This document shows positions 1-6,207 of a stretch of DNA of 6,207 nucleotides, one piece after another; within the stretch, counting starts at the first letter, position 1; each line of letters starts with the position of its first letter. The position numbers and the translations under genes are program-made. Source of the stretch: Bryobacteraceae bacterium (GTDB lineage: Bacteria; Acidobacteriota; Terriglobia; Bryobacterales; Bryobacteraceae); assembly GCA_947456995.1 (NCBI GenBank), contig CANGVB010000240.1:1-6207 (forward strand), written 5' to 3'. The notes under the pieces were generated by a model. It saw only the letters and a program-made list of their open reading frames with translations. It made no database searches and was not told where the DNA came from.

Positions 1-1140
1 CAAGTTTTTGAGCCTCCACTCAGCCGTCCCGGTTCTTCTGGCCCCCTTGACGGAATCCCGGTCTCAGTAAAGGATTCGCTTGACGTTGCAGGAAGGCCAA
101 CGGTTTGTGGACACAGTGCGAGACTGACCCATCGAGCCGCCAGGAACGCACTCTGTGTAGACCGCCTGCTGGACGCGGGGGCAGTGATCTTTGGGAAAAC
201 CAATACCCCCGAGCTTTTGATGAACTGGGAGACCTTCAATTCTGTTTACGGTGAGACCCGAAATCCCTGGAATCTGGAATGCACGGCTGGTGGTTCCAGT
301 GGCGGTGAGAGTGCAGCCATCGCATGCGGTATGTCGGCTGGTGGCATCGGCTCCGATGGTGGCGGCAGCATTCGATTGCCTGCGGCGCTGACTGGAATTT
401 GTGGCTTAAAGCCGACCCCGGGCCGTGTTCCTGCAACCGGACATTTTCCTTCTGTCGGGCATCCGGGGGGCTTGCTTGGAGTGATTGGGCCTATGGCGAG
501 GACGGTGGAAGACGTTTCCATTCTTTTTCAGGCCGTGTCAGGGCATGCAGACAGCGATCCATTCTCTGTTCCGTACCAGGCGCTGCGCAGCTCTATGACG
601 GGCAAAGTTGGATATGTTGAAGATCCAACGGTGAGCTTGGCACTTGCCCTCGTTGCTGAGGAGACTGCCGTTTTTCCCGTGCAGCCCTGGCAGCGACTGT
701 TTGACGTATGGAGATTTTTCTTTCTGCGCCTCAATGCGCATCCGATTGGATTTCCGACGCCGCATACCGCCCCGTTTCTTGAGCTTGAAGCTCCAAGTGC
801 CAGTGAGCTTTTGGAGATGTTGGCGGCCCGGGACGCTTTGCGCGCCAGGTTCCTGATGGCCATGGACGAATTCCCGATTGTCTTGATGCCGAATCCCGGT
901 TTTGGTGCCTGGAAGTGTGGGGCGTTTCCTGGAGTAGAATCTATGGCACCGCTGACTGTTGCAAATCTTTTGGGATTGCCTGCACTGGCGATTCCGGTTG
1001 GTTTTGACTCCAGTGGCATGCCTCTCTCCGTTCAGGCAATCGCAAAGCCCTGGCAGGAGGAATTACTATTGGAGTTCGGAATGAAATTGGAGGAGGTGCG
1101 AGGGAGATTCCCGATCGCGCCGATGGCACAAAACATATGA
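1..1140 (+). CDS. Amidase-signature family hydrolase, 5' end missing
   Basis: Seen: the frame is open from base 1 to the TGA at 1138-1140, giving 379 residues with no start codon context, so the N-terminus (perhaps 60-90 residues by family length) lies outside the window. The Ser-cisSer-Lys triad of the amidase signature family is complete. The Lys is in GIPVSVKD (bases 70-72), the cis-Ser is the first Ser of GGSSGGE (295-297), and the nucleophilic Ser is in SDGGGSIRLPAA (367-369). The two serines are 24 residues apart, as in fatty acid amide hydrolase and malonamidase. The C-terminal landmark NLLGLPALAIPVG is also present. Family knowledge: these enzymes hydrolyse amide bonds, and substrates vary widely. 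The stretch after the nucleophile is about 255 residues and looks compact, mainly around 615-700. No gatB or gatC is visible, so a GatA role is not supported. Its 3' end overlaps acpS by ATGA, suggesting co-transcription. Family assignment is firm; substrate is unknown. Confidence 0.93.
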   Translation, partial: QVFEPPLSRPGSSGPLDGIPVSVKDSLDVAGRPTVCGHSARLTHRAARNALCVDRLLDAGAVIFGKTNTPELLMNWETFNSVYGETRNPWNLECTAGGSSGGESAAIACGMSAGGIGSDGGGSIRLPAALTGICGLKPTPGRVPATGHFPSVGHPGGLLGVIGPMARTVEDVSILFQAVSGHADSDPFSVPYQALRSSMTGKVGYVEDPTVSLALALVAEETAVFPVQPWQRLFDVWRFFFLRLNAHPIGFPTPHTAPFLELEAPSASELLEMLAARDALRARFLMAMDEFPIVLMPNPGFGAWKCGAFPGVESMAPLTVANLLGLPALAIPVGFDSSGMPLSVQAIAKPWQEELLLEFGMKLEEVRGRFPIAPMAQNI

Positions 1141-1517
1141 TTCTTGGAATTGGAATTGATCTGGAAGAGGTTGTGCGAATCGGCGAGTCGATCGAGAAAT
1201 TTGGGGATCGCTTTCTCAACCGGGTGTTTACGGATAACGAGATTGCGTTCTGCTCTGGCAAGGCAAATTCAAAAGAACGCTTTGCGGCGCGATTTGCAGC
1301 CAAAGAAGCAGCCTTTAAAGCCCTGCAGGCTTCCTGGGAGGAGGGCTTGAGCTGGCGAGACTTTGAATTGATTGCACAAGCCGGCGGAGCTCCCCGGATG
1401 GTGCTGCACGGGACGGCCACGCTGATTGCTCAGCAGCGAGGTGTCAGTAGCTTGCACGTTTCATTCAGCCACACCAAGACTCATGTGTCGGCAGTTGTGA
1501 TCGTAGAGGGCGCCTAA
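1137..1517 (+). CDS. acpS: Holo-[acyl-carrier-protein] synthase (AcpS)
   Basis: AcpS transfers the 4'-phosphopantetheine group from coenzyme A to a serine of apo-ACP, making the active carrier for fatty acid synthesis in the cytoplasm. Seen: 126 residues, the usual size of the bacterial trimeric type. The N-terminus reads GIGIDLEEV with the Mg-binding Asp at residue 8 (bases 1158-1160). The second metal ligand is Glu57 in RFAAKEAAFKA (1305-1307). The C-terminal SFSHTKTHVSAVVIVEG matches the conserved SxSH block, with His at 112. The start is the ATG inside ATGA, overlapping the amidase stop. There is no Shine-Dalgarno at normal distance; the purine-rich GGAGGAGGTG at 1089-1098 is about 38 bases upstream, so translation probably depends on coupling to the amidase. 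Its stop codon interleaves with that of the convergent phosphatidyltransferase. No truncation or missing key residue is seen. Confidence 0.96.
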   Translation: MILGIGIDLEEVVRIGESIEKFGDRFLNRVFTDNEIAFCSGKANSKERFAARFAAKEAAFKALQASWEEGLSWRDFELIAQAGGAPRMVLHGTATLIAQQRGVSSLHVSFSHTKTHVSAVVIVEGA

Positions 1518-2164
1518 CGGCCGACGGCGACGCTGGAAGGCCCTGAAGGAACGCGTGTTTGCGCTTCTTCGAGGCGCTTGGCCTCCTGGAAAGTGAAGAT
1601 CATGCGGTGAATCACGGTGAGATTCCCGAGAATTGCAGCAATCCATAGCACTGGTGCCATTCGATCAAACAGAGCCCCAATGATCAGGAGAACCACTCGC
1701 TCGGGCCGTTCGAGGAAGCCGACTTTACACTGCGGAATGGTATTCTCAGCCCGGGCGCGCGCATAGCTGGTCATCACACTAGCAATCATGACAATCGCAG
1801 TTAGGACAACGTAGGGAGCGCGGTTGATGTTGCCATAGTAAACGAGCAACCCGATCAGGAGTGCAAGGTCAGAATACCGATCGATGACGCTGTCGAAGAA
1901 GCCGCCGAATCTGGTTACCTGGCCAGTTTGCCGGGCGACACGGCCATCGACCATGTCAAACAACCCAGCACCAATGATTACGAGTCCTGCCTGCCAGAAT
2001 GCGCCACGAGCCAGGAGCCAGGCTGCGCCGATGTTAATCACCAGACCAATAAACGTGAGTACGTTAGGATGGATCTTCGAGAGCGCCAAGCCGTTGACGA
2101 TCTTGACGAGCAAAACATTGCAGGCTCGTCCAACTGCGCCGGTCCATGTAGTTTTTGGTTCCAC
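1514..2164 (-). CDS. CDP-alcohol phosphatidyltransferase, PIP-synthase-like
   Basis: An integral membrane enzyme that joins a diacylglycerol phosphate from CDP-diacylglycerol to an alcohol, releasing CMP. Seen: 216 residues with a perfect family signature, DxxDGxxAR(x8)GxxxDxxxD, using Asp70, Asp73, Gly74, Ala77, Arg78, Gly87, Asp91 and Asp95. Several hydrophobic stretches (about 36-53, 97-113, 117-133, 155-165, 170-182) fit the usual six-helix fold. The C-terminal 25 residues are hydrophilic. The block around residues 148-160 (VGFLERPERVVLL) resembles the arginine-rich inositol-phosphate-binding region of phosphatidylinositol-phosphate and archaetidylinositol-phosphate synthases more than that of PgsA. 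The exact acceptor is therefore inferred, and I leave the symbol blank. The start is a GTG, 25 nt after the greA stop. There is no clear Shine-Dalgarno and no in-frame ATG nearby; an in-frame CTG at 2186-2188 lies after the upstream stop at 2195-2197. It probably shares the greA transcript. Confidence 0.9.
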   Translation of the reverse strand: MEPKTTWTGAVGRACNVLLVKIVNGLALSKIHPNVLTFIGLVINIGAAWLLARGAFWQAGLVIIGAGLFDMVDGRVARQTGQVTRFGGFFDSVIDRYSDLALLIGLLVYYGNINRAPYVVLTAIVMIASVMTSYARARAENTIPQCKVGFLERPERVVLLIIGALFDRMAPVLWIAAILGNLTVIHRMIFTFQEAKRLEEAQTRVPSGPSSVAVGR

Positions 2165-2189
2165 TAGTGAGAAGGCCGTTTGGCCCAGA

Positions 2190-2666
2190 TTACCCTAAAT
2201 CCTCAAGATCGTGAATGGTCTTTACCTTCAAAATCTCAAAATTCTTAGTACCGCCCGGGATCACGATTTGTACTTCGTCTCCAACCTGTTTGTTCAGCAA
2301 ACCTTTGCCGATCGGGGAACTGGTTGAAATCATTCCATTTGGAGCGTCAGCTTCCTCGCTGGTGACCAGCTTGTAGGTGATCTCCTCTTCCTTTTTGGTG
2401 TCAAAAACAACTACTTCCGACCCAAGGCCAATCCGGTCGACCGGAATTTTGGTCATGTCGGCCATCGACATCACCTGAAGCCGCATCTTTAGCTGGCCAA
2501 TGCGAGCGTTCACGTAACCCTGGCGTTCCTTTGCGGCGTGATATTCTGCGTTCTCGCTAAGGTCACCGAGTTCGCGGGCGCGCAGGATCTCCTTAGGTAG
2601 TTCGCTGCGCAGTTCATGCTCAAGCGAAGCCACCTCATCCACCAGTTTTTTCTTAATGTCGATCAT
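2190..2666 (-). CDS. greA: Transcription elongation factor GreA
   Basis: GreA enters the secondary channel of RNA polymerase and stimulates cleavage of the 3' end of backtracked transcripts, rescuing stalled complexes. Seen: 158 residues, the standard bacterial length. Residues 1 to about 75 form the antiparallel coiled-coil domain, and its tip carries GDLSENAEYHAAKERQG. The acidic pair Asp35 and Glu38 corresponds to Asp41 and Glu44 of the E. coli protein, which help hold the catalytic Mg at the polymerase active site. The C-terminal FKBP-like domain (about 80-158) contains the conserved SPIGKGLLNKQVGDEV. The ATG start is the only one near the beginning of homology. Upstream, GGTGA abuts it too closely to be ideal, and GGGAGAG ends 15 nt away, so the ribosome site is not textbook. 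It lies 34 nt downstream of the protease stop and 25 nt upstream of the phosphatidyltransferase, all co-directional. No anomaly in the protein is seen. Confidence 0.97.
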   Translation of the reverse strand: MIDIKKKLVDEVASLEHELRSELPKEILRARELGDLSENAEYHAAKERQGYVNARIGQLKMRLQVMSMADMTKIPVDRIGLGSEVVVFDTKKEEEITYKLVTSEEADAPNGMISTSSPIGKGLLNKQVGDEVQIVIPGGTKNFEILKVKTIHDLEDLG

Positions 2667-2696
2667 GTCACCAAATTTCTACTCTCCCATTCTAAA

Positions 2697-2711
2697 CCGT
2701 CTATTGGACGG
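2697..2711 (-). other. Small hairpin at the protease stop codon
   Basis: On the minus strand CCGTC and GACGG form a perfect 5-bp stem with a 5-base loop, spanning the TAG stop of the protease and followed by TTTAGAA. The stem is short and the T-run is only three bases, so it is weak as an intrinsic terminator. It might at most attenuate read-through into greA. This may be chance. Confidence 0.25.
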
Positions 2712-5700
2712 CAATGCGGGAGCTTCTGGAAAATACCCCGTCCTTCTGGATTGTGAGTTCCACTTCGGGTCCGGTTGGAGCGTCTGCGGGAACTACAACA
2801 TTTACCTGGTAGAGGCCAACGATACCAGGGGCCAGTCCGCTAAACAGGAGCTGTGCTGGCCGGCCACCGATAGTAACCAGCGGGTTTGTAGTGGTTCGTG
2901 CGAGAGTCGCTGAAGGGCTGATTTGCCCATTTCCGGGGGGGCGGTCCACTGGGCCGAGGCCGTTGACGTAGAGTTGCGCAACCTGACCACGACGGGCAGG
3001 GTTGCTTCCCGAAATGAGCACAAAAGATCCGTCGAGGGCCGCGATATATCGTCGATTCGAGCCAGCTTCAAAATATTCAAATGGGGCTGGATTGGAGGCG
3101 CGTAGGCGTAGCGTTTGAACGGCACTGGAAAACTCACCGATCGAAACCTTCATATCTACTGTTGCGAGACCTGCGCACTCCCAGGGAATCTGAACATTGA
3201 TCTGGCCTTCGCTCACGAATTGAAGCCGGCCTGCCGCGCTTACGCGCTGGGACGGGTTGTCGAAGCTGACGCTGACACGGGCCAGGGATAACGGCAATTC
3301 GTTGCCACTAAAGACCTTCAGTGTCGGACTTAGCGCCGCACCGTAAATGGAGATGTACTGACCGGCAGCAAATCCCTCAGAGGCTTCTCCGCTGGCTGCA
3401 TCGCGTATCCCATTTGTAGAAACAGCAGGGCGAGCGATCACTCTGCCCACAAAATCTGCAAAGATTGTGCCCGCCTCAAAACGGACAACCTGCTCTCCGA
3501 TGTTCGAGCCGGCCCTGATGGTTCCTTCTACGATTCCGTACTCGTCCGTGCGCTCATTGGCGAAAGTGACTTGAGCATTGCCGCTGGTTGTGCGACCCCT
3601 GACGGCAACGCCTTGTACCGGGATTCCGAACTGGTCTACAACCTTCATCAGGATCGACTGTTCGTAGCCTGGGATAGCGTCATAGAAGGCTCCGGAAAGT
3701 GCGTACATGTTGTGCGCGGCACCTGGGCCGACATAGAAAGTATATGGAACCCTGATGTCGGTAGCCCCACCGGAAATGACCAGGAAGCCATCATACTTAC
3801 CGGTTGCCGGGCGAGTTCCGGACATTCGGATAGCGACCTGCGTTTCACGGCCAGCCAGCAGACTGAAGCTGGCCGGTGTTGCAGCAATGGTGATACCAGA
3901 CGCAGCGGTTCTTTGTTCGACGCGAATGCTCAAATTGAGCGACCCGGAACTGGCCGTGTTTGAGATGGCAAGGCCTTGAGGCGCTGGAAAGCTGCCTGCG
4001 CTTATGATTCCGAAGCCAATCGAGCTGGGTTCCACCGCAACATTGGATTGAAGGGCGCGGTTGGCGTCCAGCTTGCCGCCGCCCATGGCTGTGATTGCGG
4101 CCTGTACCTGTCGGCCGTTGTTGTCGTAATCGACAAGATTAGTATTGCCAGTATTTGCTAATGCACTTTTGATCTGGGCAGGGCGCAGGCCTGGCGATTT
4201 TTGCTTAAGCAGAGCTGCAGCGCCAGCTACCATTGGTGCTGAAAAACTTGTTCCCTCGGCGACAACATAGCCGCTCGGGTTATACATGCTTCCGTTTGGA
4301 TCTATCCTCTGGGTGGCCATGTAGAGGTCGGTTCCAACGGCAACCATATCTGGCTTTACAGCGTAGTTTCCAATACCGGGCCCTTGAGAGGAGAACACGG
4401 CAATTTCGTCGGCTGCTGCTGCCGCTTCGCGAAATGCCGGATTGAGGCGAACCGCTCTTTGCTGATTGGAAAGAAACGAACGCAGGGAGTTACCGGCATT
4501 AAAGCCGATGAGTGCAGCAGGGATCGAGGTGTTGTCGAGTCCTCCAAGTTGGAAGACTCCGGCACCTTCAAGCCCCGTTATCACAACTGCAATCGCGCCT
4601 GCCCTCTGGGCGTTATTTACCTTTTGAGCAATCAGGCAGCTGCCTCGTTCAATGAGCGCGATTCGACCCGCCATGGAGTTGTCTGGCAATGGGTCGCACC
4701 CAAGCCGGCTGCTGGTGACGGAGCTGACGTCTGTGAGTTGTGCCTCTATGGGGGCAGATAGCTGCGGGCCATCGCCAAACCGCATATTCACTGACTGCAA
4801 CTCGTTAGGGACACCATTGCCGAGAACGGTAAGCGTGTTGTACCAGATGTGAGAATTTGTGATTGCGCCGACACTGATTGCGCCAGGGGCTGTACCTGGG
4901 CTTTCGATCGTATTGAGCGCGGGTAGATTGGCCCCGATATCCCCGCTGTTGCCTGCTGAAACGGAGACGATCAAGCCGAGGCCAATTGCATTTTGAATCG
5001 CATTCGCGAATGCGTCGCAAGGCTGGTTCCGCTGGGTGCCACAGAAATTGTCGAGAGGACCGAAGCCAGCGGGTGCGCCAAGGTTGAGGCTGGCAATGTC
5101 CATTCCGTCGGCGATTGCATCTTCGAGCGCCTTTACGACGACGCTCGGGTAGGTTGTATCGTTTACCCCGCGGCTACCAAAAACCTTGTAGTTGCCGAGG
5201 AAGGCCCGCGGCGCAACTCCTGAGATGCGGCCAATCGGCGAGTCATGTTCCTGCCCCGCCGCAACCATTGCCGTGGCTGTACCGTGGCCGATACGATCCC
5301 GCGGTGTGTTGTCGTCAGGCCGGGTATTGACTGCATCTGTGCCGAAAGCAAAGTTGAGCAGGTCCACGTAGCTTCTTGCGGCGATCACCTTGTTGTTTGT
5401 GAAAGCGCAATCGCCGTTATCGGCTTTGCATTTTGGGAAGCCAGCAGGGGCGGATGCTGAGAAGTCTCTGAAGGCAGGATGGTTCTGGTCGATCCCAGTG
5501 TCGAGAATGGCAATCTTGACGCCAGCGCCTGCTCCCGAAATCCCCCCCACCTGATTCCAGGCTGTGCGCACGTTCACAACGTCGAGTGCTTTGTTGATGT
5601 GTCTTTTCAGCGGCATCATGCGCTGTACCCGATCTACTTCGGGAAGGGCTTTGATTTGTTCAATCTGCTCGTTGCTTGCATGAACGTACAAGGCATTCAG

Positions 5701-5955
5701 CAACACCTGGGTAGAATCGATAATCTGGATTCCAGATGCAGACATCCGGCTGCTCAGTGCCGCCTGTTTTGCAATCAGGGCGGAGCGTTGGGAGCTAGCT
5801 TCGTTTCGAAGCAGGTCCTTTCGGCTTTGCATCGCTTCGGCGAGCGGAGGGTCTTTCAAGACCACAATGTAAGAATTCGATCCCCGTTGGGCCAACCCTG
5901 TGGCGGCGAGGAGGCTGAAGGCGGCTATGCAAACCGCAAGTCTATGGTGCCTCAT
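2701..5955 (-). CDS. Secreted subtilisin-like (S8) serine protease with Ig-like and TIGR03437-type C-terminal domains
   Basis: An exported endopeptidase of 1084 residues. Domain order seen: signal peptide at about 1-22 (basic start, hydrophobic core, ATGLAQ); I9-type inhibitory propeptide at about 27-117 (SYIVVLKD, ending VDRVQRM); S8 catalytic domain at about 118-635. The catalytic residues are Asp152 in ILDTGID (5500-5502), His224 in GHGTATA (5284-5286) and Ser570 in GTSFSAPMVAGAA (4246-4248). Asn336 in SAGNSG (4948-4950) is the oxyanion-hole residue. A protease-associated insert occupies about 395-505 (GRIALIERGSC, KVNNAQRAGAIAVVI). Next come an Ig-like module (about 636-745), a second resembling bacterial Ig-like Big_1/invasin repeats (about 748-842, with DQFGIPVQGVAV and TDEYGIVEG), and a TIGR03437-like tail (about 843-1084). 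Cysteines 176/183, 305/313 and 420/440 form three close pairs, fitting disulfides outside the cytoplasm. ATG 5953-5955 is chosen for the signal peptide; no good Shine-Dalgarno precedes it. Protease class is certain; substrate and anchoring are unknown. Confidence 0.96.
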   Translation of the reverse strand: MRHHRLAVCIAAFSLLAATGLAQRGSNSYIVVLKDPPLAEAMQSRKDLLRNEASSQRSALIAKQAALSSRMSASGIQIIDSTQVLLNALYVHASNEQIEQIKALPEVDRVQRMMPLKRHINKALDVVNVRTAWNQVGGISGAGAGVKIAILDTGIDQNHPAFRDFSASAPAGFPKCKADNGDCAFTNNKVIAARSYVDLLNFAFGTDAVNTRPDDNTPRDRIGHGTATAMVAAGQEHDSPIGRISGVAPRAFLGNYKVFGSRGVNDTTYPSVVVKALEDAIADGMDIASLNLGAPAGFGPLDNFCGTQRNQPCDAFANAIQNAIGLGLIVSVSAGNSGDIGANLPALNTIESPGTAPGAISVGAITNSHIWYNTLTVLGNGVPNELQSVNMRFGDGPQLSAPIEAQLTDVSSVTSSRLGCDPLPDNSMAGRIALIERGSCLIAQKVNNAQRAGAIAVVITGLEGAGVFQLGGLDNTSIPAALIGFNAGNSLRSFLSNQQRAVRLNPAFREAAAAADEIAVFSSQGPGIGNYAVKPDMVAVGTDLYMATQRIDPNGSMYNPSGYVVAEGTSFSAPMVAGAAALLKQKSPGLRPAQIKSALANTGNTNLVDYDNNGRQVQAAITAMGGGKLDANRALQSNVAVEPSSIGFGIISAGSFPAPQGLAISNTASSGSLNLSIRVEQRTAASGITIAATPASFSLLAGRETQVAIRMSGTRPATGKYDGFLVISGGATDIRVPYTFYVGPGAAHNMYALSGAFYDAIPGYEQSILMKVVDQFGIPVQGVAVRGRTTSGNAQVTFANERTDEYGIVEGTIRAGSNIGEQVVRFEAGTIFADFVGRVIARPAVSTNGIRDAASGEASEGFAAGQYISIYGAALSPTLKVFSGNELPLSLARVSVSFDNPSQRVSAAGRLQFVSEGQINVQIPWECAGLATVDMKVSIGEFSSAVQTLRLRASNPAPFEYFEAGSNRRYIAALDGSFVLISGSNPARRGQVAQLYVNGLGPVDRPPGNGQISPSATLARTTTNPLVTIGGRPAQLLFSGLAPGIVGLYQVNVVVPADAPTGPEVELTIQKDGVFSRSSRIAVQ
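2704..3429 (-). other. TIGR03437-like 'Solibacter C-terminal' domain of the S8 protease, two tandem halves
   Basis: This covers protease residues of about 843-1084. Seen: the first half contains GQYISIYGAALSP (from Gly865) and later QINVQIP (from Gln918). The second half contains GQVAQLYVNGLGP (from Gly990) and QVNVVVP (from Gln1050). The two pairs are offset by 125 and 132 residues and each is followed by a short beta-rich stretch, so the domain looks like an internal duplication. Family knowledge: this resembles the TIGR03437 domain that I recall from many exported Solibacter proteins; its function is not established. The assignment is from memory of the consensus, not a profile search. Confidence 0.78.
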
Positions 5956-6061
5956 GTTTTTAGCGACGTATTCCCATCAAGATCAGTTTCGCAACTCAGC
6001 GACTTGCATCCTTTCTGTTGCAACGACATCTTACTAGTCAAGTAAAGGAGATTTGGCAAAC
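5956..6061. promoter_or_regulatory. Divergent intergenic region between the protease and pirin genes
   Basis: These 106 bases separate the two divergent starts, so promoters for both genes should lie here or overlap the coding ends. On the minus strand TTGACT (6041-6036) resembles a -35 box, but no credible -10 sits 16-18 bases downstream of it. A perfect 8-bp palindrome, GTTGCAAC, lies at 6017-6024, near the middle; it is short enough to be chance. I cannot assign a promoter or operator with confidence. Confidence 0.45.
6044..6050 (+). promoter_or_regulatory. Ribosome binding site of the pirin gene
   Basis: AAAGGAG is a near-consensus Shine-Dalgarno, separated by 11 bases from the ATG at 6062-6064. 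It supports that start, where pirin homology also begins. It is the clearest ribosome site in the window. Confidence 0.75.
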
Positions 6062-6207
6062 ATGATACAGATCAGAAAATCAGAAGATCGCGGTAAGGCC
6101 AATCATGGTTGGCTTGATACCCGTCACAGCTTTAGCTTTGCGAACTATTACGACCCCAACCACGTTCAATTTCGTGGGCTACGGGTCATCAATGAAGACT
6201 GGGTTGC
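6062..6207 (+). CDS. Pirin family protein, 3' end missing
   Basis: Seen: 48 complete codons from ATG 6062-6064 to the window end, with no stop. The peptide carries the N-terminal pirin hallmarks in order: NHGWLDTRHSFSFANYYDP (residues 14-32) followed by GLRVINEDWV (residues 39-48). Family knowledge: pirins are bicupin, metal-binding proteins of the cupin superfamily. Some members oxidise quercetin, others act as redox-sensitive regulators, and most bacterial members are unassigned. The metal-binding His/Glu residues normally come just after the last residue visible here, so activity cannot be judged. The gene is transcribed away from the protease across the 106-nt gap and has a good Shine-Dalgarno. 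The start is well supported; the specific role is unknown. Confidence 0.92.
   Translation, partial: MIQIRKSEDRGKANHGWLDTRHSFSFANYYDPNHVQFRGLRVINEDWV

Noticed and set aside
528..1019. Minus-strand open frame of 163 codons opposite the amidase
   Set aside because: The amidase frame has a full catalytic signature. The antisense translation is low in motif content and typical of a shadow frame.
1..1140. Amidase as GatA of the Glu-tRNA amidotransferase
   Set aside because: The signature is shared by the whole family. No gatB or gatC neighbour is visible, and the C-terminal half is shorter than in GatA.
941..1420. Minus-strand open frame of 159 codons spanning the amidase-acpS junction
   Set aside because: It is antisense to two well-supported genes and has no family features; it is rich in Ser, Arg and Pro as expected for shadow translation.
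2162..2169. CACTAGTG palindrome at the phosphatidyltransferase start
   Set aside because: An 8-bp palindrome that overlaps the GTG start and has no partner site; treated as chance.
2174..2185. GGCC-GTTT-GGCC hairpin between greA and the phosphatidyltransferase
   Set aside because: Only a 4-bp stem and no T-run, so not credible as a terminator.
3571..3963. Plus-strand open frame of 130 codons inside the protease
   Set aside because: It lies opposite the Ig-like domains of the protease, with no motif and no regulatory signals.
5479..6045. Plus-strand open frame of 188 codons opposite the protease 5' end
   Set aside because: It is antisense to the signal peptide, propeptide and catalytic Asp region of a clear protease gene. 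Its translation is rich in Cys, His and Arg with no recognisable motif, and it has no convincing ribosome site.

Overview
The window most likely comes from an acidobacterium, in or near the Solibacter/Bryobacter group. The main evidence is the C-terminus of the large secreted protease. It matches my recollection of the TIGR03437 'Solibacter C-terminal' domain, which is abundant on exported proteins of that group. Base composition is moderately GC-rich by eye, and all genes read without frameshifts.

Layout: the left end carries the 3' part of an amidase-signature enzyme (plus strand, start outside the window), overlapped by four bases (ATGA) by acpS, the holo-ACP synthase. acpS then runs head-on into a minus-strand block, and the two stop codons interleave over 1514-1517. 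Read in its own direction, the minus-strand block is: a 1084-residue exported subtilisin-like (S8) protease (5955-2701), a 34-nt gap, greA (2666-2190), a 25-nt gap, and a CDP-alcohol phosphatidyltransferase (2164-1514). The order and short gaps suggest co-transcription. To the right of the protease, a 106-nt divergent intergenic region leads to the start of a plus-strand pirin-family gene that is cut off by the window end.

Functions: the genes do not form an obvious single pathway. AcpS (fatty-acid carrier activation) and the CDP-alcohol phosphatidyltransferase (phospholipid head-group attachment) both serve lipid synthesis. GreA is a general transcription factor. The protease is an extracytoplasmic enzyme with a signal peptide, an I9-type propeptide, a catalytic domain with a protease-associated insert, two Ig-like modules and the TIGR03437-type tail.

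I found no RNA genes, mobile elements, CRISPR arrays or attachment sites, and no convincing new multi-gene system. The most interesting signals are the protease tail, which resolves into two tandem homologous halves, the three closely spaced cysteine pairs in the protease, and the phosphatidylinositol-phosphate-synthase-like signature of the phosphatidyltransferase.
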